From NCBI GenBank assembly GCA_004764695.1, contig SMSO01000010.1, forward strand, positions 1 to 64,000: a stretch of 64,000 nt of DNA, given 5' to 3'. Numbering within the stretch: position 1 is the stretch's first letter; each line of letters opens with the position of its first letter. Source of the stretch: Schizochytrium sp. TIO01 (Eukaryota; Sar; Bigyra; Thraustochytrida; Thraustochytriidae). The position numbers and the translations under genes are program-made. Positions 1 to 6,211 of the stretch are shown piece after piece. The notes below the pieces were generated by a model that did not search any database, was not told the DNA's origin, and worked only from the letters and a program-made list of their open reading frames with translations.

Positions 1-48
1 ACTACCCAAAACAAATGCCGGTTTGAAAACACCAAAACTCTTCATCAT
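1..48 (-). CDS. N-terminus of a gene running off the left edge
   Basis: On the minus strand an ATG at 48 (with a second ATG codon just inside it) opens a frame that stays open to the window edge and gives only 16 residues, beginning MMKSFGVFKPAF. It lies 65 bp downstream of, and in the same direction as, the small membrane ORF at 114-224, a spacing like that between the other genes here. Nothing can be said about function. It could also be a chance open stretch. Confidence 0.3.
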   Translation of the reverse strand, partial: MMKSFGVFKPAFVLGS

Positions 49-113
49 TATTACCTTTTCTTTCTCTGGACTCAAATAGCAAGCAAACATAATATTTGAA
101 GGGTCTTTTTTAC

Positions 114-224
114 TCACCGCTCTTGGTAGCGATAAGTATAAAGAACAGATGTCATAGCGCCGGTGACCAGCAAACACAACACAAGGTAAATGTTTCTGAA
201 TTGATTTATCTTAGGTGGCGGCAT
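114..224 (-). CDS. 36-aa putative small single-pass membrane protein
   Basis: An ATG at 224 on the minus strand starts a 36-codon frame that stops at 114. The protein has a short polar N-terminus (MPPPKINQFRN), a hydrophobic stretch of about 20 residues (around IYLVLCLLVTGAMTSVLY) and a basic end (YRYQER). That is the layout of a very small single-pass membrane protein, and large DNA viruses often encode such virion membrane peptides. It is divergent from the papain-like gene at 333, leaving about 110 bp for a shared promoter region. No family was recognised; length and hydrophobicity are the only evidence. Confidence 0.4.
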   Translation of the reverse strand: MPPPKINQFRNIYLVLCLLVTGAMTSVLYTYRYQER

Positions 225-332
225 CTCTTCCTTTATTATTGGGTTTCGTCGCTTTAAAAAAAGGAGCACAAATTTATTTTGTCTTACAGAAGTTAGAGTT
301 ACTCAAAACCATACTTATTGGATCTCATTATC

Positions 333-3236
333 ATGGTTTCTACTACAGAAAAGTCTCAAGTATTTCAAAATGCTGTGAAAACAGCGGCAACAAACATGGG
401 TAAAGACAAGGCTGGAAGAGGATGCAACAAAAGTCTCGCGGCAGGTCGCCTGGGAGTGAAAGTTGACTGTCCTGACATGGCTCGTTTCGCACCAAGCGAC
501 AGGTCCAGCAGGTACACTCCTTTGCATGTAGATCGTCGCTTCGAATTTGCTGATGCAGAGAGTTTCGACTGGGGTACAGTGAACATGAGCAACGAAAAAA
601 CCATCAACCACCCTGCAGTTGATGAGGAGCACCCCTTTCTCACCCAAGAAATGTTCATGGAGGACCGCGATTCCTGGCTCACCGAAAACGTCGTGAAGAA
701 TGGAAAGCTACCTAAGGGCATGCGATACGCAGTTGACTGGCGCTACATTGGTGGCATCCCGCCAACTGCAAACGGACAGTTCAAGGAACGCTCTATTCGA
801 CGCTGGGTGCGGCCTGTTCAGACCAGCCAGTGCGGCAGTATCTGCACGCTCACAGGCATGCGCCAAGAAATGAGCTTGCATCGCTGTGCGCAGCTCGGTG
901 AGATGAGTCGCCACCGCAAGATTGCTAACGTACCCTACCTCTACACCAACCACTATAAGCACAAGTTCTACTACGCCAATTCTTACCACACCCAGCTAGC
1001 AAAGGACAATTTTGTGCGCGTAGGAAACGAGATTGTCAACGAAGATGACCCGCTAGAGACCTGGGTTGAAGTTAAGACAGACGAAGAAACAGGCGAGCTT
1101 ATCAATTATGACTACGCTCTCGACACCGAAGGCCAGAAGGCAGAGCGCAAGCTTGTGCAGTCAGTGGACAACGTTCTCAGCAAGGAAGAATTTAATTGGC
1201 CATCGAAGCGCGATGACCCCAAGGCGCAAGCTTCCCAGGTCTACACCAGTAATAAGGTCGATCCTTACTTTACTAAATTCGTAGACGAAGACTACAAGGT
1301 CCCTGATGGCCTGCAAATTGGCTCGGAAAAGGTCGACATCGAGGACTGGGTCCACCTTGCTCCTTACAACCCAGTGGGCAACTGCGCCGATCCATCCTGG
1401 AACCGCTACCGCAAGAGCCTGAAGAACTGGCGCAGCGACGGAAAGAATAAGTGGGGAGGCGGCAAGAATAAGAAGGGTGTCACACCTATTGAACTTCTGG
1501 CTTACAAGGGTGATGGCAAGTGGGAGCGCCACTTCCAGTCTAATAAGAAGGTTCGGAAGCAAGCACCTTTCAAGTCAGCTAAAGAGTTCGGAGGTGCAGT
1601 CGGTGCTACAAGTATGACTCGCAACTACAATTGGTCGTGGAGCACAAATGGCCGCACGCGCGAAAACCAGTACTCTATCCATTCTCCACTCTACGTCTGT
1701 AAGAACCAGGGAACCTTTTTGACAGGAGAAATGGCAGAAGCTTCACCAGCTATCTTCCTTGCCTGGGTACTTGATAACTACGGACCCGTGGTGCATTCGT
1801 TCGCTAATAGCACTTCTGGTGATAACTTTGCTGAACACTGGCGCCTCTCGGGAGGCACCATCAAGGAACTTGGCAAGATCCTCTACCCAGAGCTCATGCT
1901 CACCGGTTATAATGATGCAGTCGACCGCGCAGTCCGCGCCTCTCTCGACGGCTACACTACAGCAAACTACCTGAAGGGCGACGACATGCGCGCAGGTACT
2001 AACAGCGGACACACCTGTGTTTGTGTTGGTTATTACTTCTTGCCGGACGCCAAATCTTATGTCACCGATGAGGAGTCAGGAGAAACTGTGCTGCGCGATG
2101 ATCCTCAAATGGTATTTATTTACATGAATTCGCACTTTAACGCAGGAACTTTTCAAGGCATGCGTGGGTTTATCGTGCGCACAATGAGCCTCACGCACGG
2201 TGTGCTGGGTATCAACGAACTTCGCACAGGAATTCACCTCTGGAACCCAGAGGGACGCCCCATCAAGTACTTCTATGACGGCACTGCTTATGTCCCTGAC
2301 TCGCTGCCGCAGCACGCTGGTGGCTCTAACGAAGTCCGTGGTCTCTCGCCCTATGATTGGCGCCAGACAATCGACTACGATCAGTCTGGTCGCACGCGGG
2401 AGTTCGTCAAGGAAATGCGCCCCGAAGCTAGCTCAGAAGACACTAAGATGGACCGCGAAATCTTCGAACCACCCAAGTTCACTGCACGAGTTTCATCGGA
2501 GTATGACGGGTTCTTCGTATCACCAAACACACAGTGTGAAGGCAGCAAAGCCACCAAAACTTACCGCAGCACTGCAAATCTCGATAAAAAGATCAAAAAC
2601 TGCAAGGGTAAGTGCAAGTTTGTAGAAGTTGATGAAACAGCCAACACAGTCAAATTCTACCAATCCTGTGCACTTGCAAATGACGACACAGGCACAACCG
2701 TTTATGTAAACAACGACGTCAAGGACGCTCGCTCCCAGAACGGACTGCAGCGCACTATTGTTGACCAATATTATAACAACTTTCGCAGCATCTGCCGCTT
2801 CCAGCGAGGACCCTTCCCGGAGCACATCGAAGGATACCACACCGCAAATGGCCAGGGAGTCGAAGAAGTTATCAAGGAGGTCAGTGCTAGCACTGCAGAG
2901 AATTGCGCAACGAAGTGCAACGAGGACGAAAAGTGCACTCACTTCACCTGGGATGCAAGCTCACGCATGTGCGAATTCGGAACCGGACTCTATGCAGCAA
3001 CGCGCCGATCCTCTGTAAACCGCCCCACTTATGTAAAGTTCTCAAAGGATACCCCTATGACCAGTCCTCCTGTAGTGACAGGACCTCCTGAGGAGGAAGT
3101 CGAGGAAGAACCGGAAAGCGAAGACGAAGAGGTGAACGAACCTTGGATCGACGAGCTCAAGGAAGAGGTTGAACAAGGCGTCTGTGACCAAGAAGATATC
3201 GCCGAGGAGGAGGACGAGGAGGAGCCAGAAACCTGA
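333..3236 (+). CDS. Papain-like cysteine protease-fold protein with C-terminal PAN/apple domain
   Basis: The 967-aa protein starts at the ATG at 333; the frame is open slightly upstream but has no earlier ATG. Three stretches match the signatures of papain-family (C1) peptidases in order. They are a Q-x3-CGS-x-C segment (Cys167 and Cys171), a His in GHTCVCVGYY (His560) and an Asn in FIYMNSHFNAGTFQGMRGF (Asn599). The first has one residue more than the usual CGSCW box, so which cysteine is catalytic, or whether either is, is uncertain. The Cys-His spacing (about 390 residues) is far longer than the family's usual 130-140, implying large insertions. Residues about 830-905 form a PAN/apple domain with the C..C...C..F.W....C pattern. 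The last 50 residues are strongly acidic. No signal peptide is visible. A virion-associated protease or adhesive structural protein is the likely role. Confidence 0.65.
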   Translation: MVSTTEKSQVFQNAVKTAATNMGKDKAGRGCNKSLAAGRLGVKVDCPDMARFAPSDRSSRYTPLHVDRRFEFADAESFDWGTVNMSNEKTINHPAVDEEHPFLTQEMFMEDRDSWLTENVVKNGKLPKGMRYAVDWRYIGGIPPTANGQFKERSIRRWVRPVQTSQCGSICTLTGMRQEMSLHRCAQLGEMSRHRKIANVPYLYTNHYKHKFYYANSYHTQLAKDNFVRVGNEIVNEDDPLETWVEVKTDEETGELINYDYALDTEGQKAERKLVQSVDNVLSKEEFNWPSKRDDPKAQASQVYTSNKVDPYFTKFVDEDYKVPDGLQIGSEKVDIEDWVHLAPYNPVGNCADPSWNRYRKSLKNWRSDGKNKWGGGKNKKGVTPIELLAYKGDGKWERHFQSNKKVRKQAPFKSAKEFGGAVGATSMTRNYNWSWSTNGRTRENQYSIHSPLYVCKNQGTFLTGEMAEASPAIFLAWVLDNYGPVVHSFANSTSGDNFAEHWRLSGGTIKELGKILYPELMLTGYNDAVDRAVRASLDGYTTANYLKGDDMRAGTNSGHTCVCVGYYFLPDAKSYVTDEESGETVLRDDPQMVFIYMNSHFNAGTFQGMRGFIVRTMSLTHGVLGINELRTGIHLWNPEGRPIKYFYDGTAYVPDSLPQHAGGSNEVRGLSPYDWRQTIDYDQSGRTREFVKEMRPEASSEDTKMDREIFEPPKFTARVSSEYDGFFVSPNTQCEGSKATKTYRSTANLDKKIKNCKGKCKFVEVDETANTVKFYQSCALANDDTGTTVYVNNDVKDARSQNGLQRTIVDQYYNNFRSICRFQRGPFPEHIEGYHTANGQGVEEVIKEVSASTAENCATKCNEDEKCTHFTWDASSRMCEFGTGLYAATRRSSVNRPTYVKFSKDTPMTSPPVVTGPPEEEVEEEPESEDEEVNEPWIDELKEEVEQGVCDQEDIAEEEDEEEPET

Positions 3237-3278
3237 AGAACTACTATTTTTTGTTAATACTTCTTGAATGCCCAGACT

Positions 3279-4370
3279 ATGATTAAAGCACAAGTCATCT
3301 TACTCGCGCTCAGCATCTTCATAGTTCTTACTGGAGCTGGACTTCTCATAGCTGGACAAAACATTACTAGCAGCAGGTCACTTGCAAGTGAAACAAGCGA
3401 AGCTACGACCAGTGACACTAGCACAACCAGCAGTTCTACAGAAGCATCTACTACTACTGCTGCTGCTGCTACGACCACTACTGCTGCTGCTACGACCACT
3501 GCTGCTGCTGCTACGACCACTGCTGCTACTGCTACAACCACTGCTGCTGCTACGACCACTGCTGCCCCAGTAGCAAGTGTGTGCAAAGTGATTGACGCAA
3601 GTCTAACACTCTGTGCTGGTGATGTCTATAAAATTAAAGACACACAGTTGGCTTCAAATGGACAGCAGCGGTACATGGAATATTCCAGCGACTGGAATGC
3701 AGGCTTACAAGGAAGCTGGCGTTATATCACTCTTTCAAGTGCAACAAACCCACAAGAGGACATGCAAGAAGTGACAATTAATATTACTGATTACGGAGTG
3801 CACTTTCTTGCTCCAAGCCTGGGCTATTTTATTGATGCGTCAATTGCTTATATTTATCAACTAGCAATTCTGAGAAACGTAGATGCCATAGAGACCAACG
3901 CTTTCAACGTTAGTTCTAACAACGGCGCTTACAGCATCAAGAGTTCCACCAGAAATAATTGGATACAACGCTACTACTCAAATAACAACATCGGATACGG
4001 CTCCGCGGGCAGCGATGCCTCTCTAGCAAACAGACGATGGACCTTTGAGCCAGTCACTCTCATGAGTCGCCAAGGAGCAAGGTTTGTTACTGACTCTAGC
4101 GAAGCAAACGACGAAGAAAACAAACAAAAGCTCAGAAGTACCTTCCTTATTTCAGGAGGTGTAATCGCTGGACTAGGAGCCCTCTCTCTTATTGGCTCAA
4201 TCGCGTGGATCATGATCACAGAAGACAAAACGCGACCACCACAGGAACAGCCACAACAGCCACAACAGCCCAAACAGCCCGAACAACCCAAACAAGGAAC
4301 CCAGAGCGGGTACATTGCGGCCCAAAAATCCTCGGCGCAAACATCTTTGCCAGGCGTAAGAATGTTTTAG
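3279..4370 (+). CDS. Stalked surface protein, paralog 1 (two membrane anchors, Thr/Ala stalk, C-x9-C ectodomain)
   Basis: The ATG at 3279 gives 363 aa; the open frame extends 5 codons further without an ATG. Residues about 4-25 form a membrane segment followed by SSRSL. A Thr/Ala-rich stalk (about 35-95) is encoded by imperfect GCT/ACC triplet arrays. Then comes a globular ectodomain opening with C-x9-C-AGD-YKIK and ending near W-FEPV-LMSR, a second membrane segment (about 285-310) and a Pro/Gln-rich cytoplasmic tail. Related genes lie at 4405, 18789 and 27597, with a shorter relative at 25336. The ectodomain size and the spacing of aromatic and Gly-Asp motifs would fit a beta-trefoil-like carbohydrate-binding fold, but that is a guess. 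With an anchor at each end the stalked domain would form an outward loop. A virion or infected-cell surface adhesin is plausible. Confidence 0.75.
   Translation: MIKAQVILLALSIFIVLTGAGLLIAGQNITSSRSLASETSEATTSDTSTTSSSTEASTTTAAAATTTTAAATTTAAAATTTAATATTTAAATTTAAPVASVCKVIDASLTLCAGDVYKIKDTQLASNGQQRYMEYSSDWNAGLQGSWRYITLSSATNPQEDMQEVTINITDYGVHFLAPSLGYFIDASIAYIYQLAILRNVDAIETNAFNVSSNNGAYSIKSSTRNNWIQRYYSNNNIGYGSAGSDASLANRRWTFEPVTLMSRQGARFVTDSSEANDEENKQKLRSTFLISGGVIAGLGALSLIGSIAWIMITEDKTRPPQEQPQQPQQPKQPEQPKQGTQSGYIAAQKSSAQTSLPGVRMF
3447..3566 (+). repeat. Imperfect GCT/ACC triplet array coding the Thr/Ala stalk
   Basis: Within the first stalked gene, blocks of ACGACCACT alternate with runs of GCT for about 120 bp. 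Such in-frame triplet arrays can gain or lose units by replication slippage without breaking the gene, which would vary stalk length. Paralogs have shorter, more degenerate versions. Confidence 0.75.
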
Positions 4371-4404
4371 TAGAAATCATTATCATCAGATAGACAAACA
4401 CAGA

Positions 4405-5346
4405 ATGGACGAAACACCCCTAGATAAACCGCCTCATTCAAAGTTAAAACTTATCTCTATCTCGCTCCTGGCAGGCGGAACTATCGCTACTCTAACTGGA
4501 GCCATTGTCATTGGAGTTGGTCAAACGCAACAAAGCCGGAGCACGATAGAGGATGTCACAATCCCAATTACCACGGAAACAATTACAACAGCAGCTGCGA
4601 CGACAACTCCCGCTGTTACAACAACTAGCACCACCGAAACAACAACTGCTGCAGTCGTGACCATAGGACCAACGGCTCCCATCAGTAGCGACTGTTTTCA
4701 AGTCAGCAAGTTTACAACCTTCTGCTCCGGAGATACATTTAAGCTACACCATTACCTCTGGACAGAAAGAAATGGAGTCCAAAGCTTTCTTCAAGCCGCA
4801 GAACCCAAAGAATTAGATGGTTTCGGAGAAATCCAAACCCTGGAAATCGGAACCGCCCAATCCGACTCAGATAATAGACAACTGCTTCGACTCGAAGCCC
4901 GATCAGAAACACCAGTTGATCTCACCTGGAACCTATATATTAGCAACGGATTCCTCGCCGAATCCTCAGATTATTTAAACAAAATCTCGCCATTTGTAGT
5001 GCTGGACAAAGATAGAAACGATCCCATTCCTATTAAACTGGACTTTAAATCAGATGGGTCCGTGGATATCGTACACGGAAACACGGGCCAAGCCCTTGAA
5101 CTCGATACTCTGTTCGGCACTTGGTTGCCCCATTTCATAGATAAAACTACCGACACTGGCTTGTGGTATCTGATTCCACAAACTCTCGTTCCGAGGGCTG
5201 GCACAGTGCAAAACGCCAGTAGTTCAAACAAGGCACCAATCATTGTCGGGGCTATCTTATGCGGACTCGGAATTACCGCTCTAATTATAGGAGCAATTCT
5301 ACTCAAAAAATCAAATACACAAGTGCCTCAAGAAAACGGTAACTAG
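4405..5346 (+). CDS. Stalked surface protein, paralog 2
   Basis: This 313-aa protein has the same plan as its upstream neighbour, which ends 34 bp before it. A first membrane segment (about 16-39) is followed by QSRST. A Thr-rich stalk (about 50-88) leads to an ectodomain that opens with C-x9-C-SGD-FKL, and the segment ending LWYLIP-LVPRAG precedes a second membrane segment (about 275-297). The tail is short and polar. Sequence identity with the tandem neighbour looks low outside these landmarks, so the duplication is old or the ectodomain evolves fast. It converges on the small minus-strand gene at 5362 with only a 15-bp gap. Confidence 0.72.
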   Translation: MDETPLDKPPHSKLKLISISLLAGGTIATLTGAIVIGVGQTQQSRSTIEDVTIPITTETITTAAATTTPAVTTTSTTETTTAAVVTIGPTAPISSDCFQVSKFTTFCSGDTFKLHHYLWTERNGVQSFLQAAEPKELDGFGEIQTLEIGTAQSDSDNRQLLRLEARSETPVDLTWNLYISNGFLAESSDYLNKISPFVVLDKDRNDPIPIKLDFKSDGSVDIVHGNTGQALELDTLFGTWLPHFIDKTTDTGLWYLIPQTLVPRAGTVQNASSSNKAPIIVGAILCGLGITALIIGAILLKKSNTQVPQENGN

Positions 5347-5361
5347 ATACAATCAATTTGT

Positions 5362-5739
5362 TTATAGTGTAATTGTAAAGTCGATCTTTCTAAAGTCCTC
5401 TAGACTTGGAACTCTCTCCCCCCAACTTATTCTAAAGGAATTAAACCCCAGAGGAGATATAACAAAACCAAGTTCTTCTAAACGCCCCACTATCCTTTTC
5501 GAGCATTGTAAAACTAGTTTCTCTAGAATTTCGTTCCCAGCATAGTCCAATTTTTCGGAATAATACATCAATCTAATAAGGGTGTTCACCCCACCCCGTT
5601 GGGCAACATTTGTTATCAATTCTTCAATCGAACGCAGTTTCCACCGCAAATAATTTTCCAGTTCCTTGAGAATCAGAGCATTCACCTCGGCGGCGCTCAC
5701 TTTCAGTGCCGCGTCCATACAATCCTTGGCAGTAAACAT
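5362..5739 (-). CDS. Small protein sharing a C-terminal motif with the 14207 gene
   Basis: This 125-aa protein starts at the ATG at 5739. It is predominantly helical and not recognised. Its second half contains two consecutive helices followed by ELGFVISPLGFNSFRISWGE. The 102-aa protein at 14207-14515 has the same order of features: I..L..RGG/QGYN, then a helix with KRxxV/L, then KGFVV....LHVNW. The pair may be small paralogs sharing one compact alpha/beta domain ending in [IV]-[SN]-W. It is convergent with the stalked surface gene upstream. A virion or regulatory role cannot be decided from sequence. Confidence 0.6.
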   Translation of the reverse strand: MFTAKDCMDAALKVSAAEVNALILKELENYLRWKLRSIEELITNVAQRGGVNTLIRLMYYSEKLDYAGNEILEKLVLQCSKRIVGRLEELGFVISPLGFNSFRISWGERVPSLEDFRKIDFTITL

Positions 5740-6211
5740 CGTTTCACTACAGATAGATTCTTACTCTCTCTCTCTCTCCTTTCTCAACAAATAGAAAATA
5801 AAAAGATCGCTTTTTTCATTCTCTGTACTTTTAACTATTTACCAACCCGTGTTTCTTACATTGAACTATTTACCAACTTTCCTTTCACCATCTTTTAGTT
5901 CTTACTCCTTTTCTTCCTTAGCAAATAGGACCGAAAACCTTTGAAATTTCTTTAATCTATTAATAGTTTCAAACAAAACATACTATGAAAATCTCCAGTG
6001 TTTTTAATTTTAATTCTAAATAAAAACCCAAAATGTTTTAAAATTGGTTATTTGGCTTTACACACCCTTTCTTTATAAAGTGTGTAAAGCAGAACTTTCT
6101 AGGAACAAGTTTCCCTCTTTCAATCCCCTGAAAAGTGAATGGGTGCAAGCTAGCAAGCAAATCCCTAACTCAGAGCGCCTAGGAATACACAGGACGAGCA
6201 AACTCGCAAGG
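5740..6211. other. AT-rich intergenic region upstream of the Crinkler-type gene
   Basis: There is no convincing gene in this 472-bp stretch. It contains a CT microsatellite (about 5764-5776), a 14-bp direct repeat AACTATTTACCAAC (5833-5846 and 5864-5877, 31 bp apart) and a long inverted repeat at 6055-6090. The frame of the downstream gene is open back to 6044 but has no ATG there. A promoter and leader for the gene at 6212 is the likely content. Confidence 0.5.
6055..6090. repeat. Perfect 11-bp inverted repeat with 14-nt spacer
   Basis: GCTTTACACAC (6055-6065) is the exact reverse complement of GTGTGTAAAGC (6080-6090). The spacer is AT-rich and includes TTTATAAA. It sits about 120 bp before the ATG of the Crinkler-type gene. 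It could be a hairpin in the leader, an operator-like site or a trace of insertion; the sequence does not decide. Confidence 0.7.

Noticed and set aside
318-332. Five extra codons before the ATG of the papain-like gene
   Set aside because: They begin with TTG; the ATG at 333 is the natural start for a eukaryotic or viral gene. The same reasoning moved the starts at 3279, 6212, 10262, 12504, 13240, 15955, 27597, 31088 and 47457.
5599-5898. 99-codon plus-strand frame overlapping the 5362 gene
   Set aside because: Most of it is antisense to a better gene and the remainder is low-complexity AT-rich sequence.
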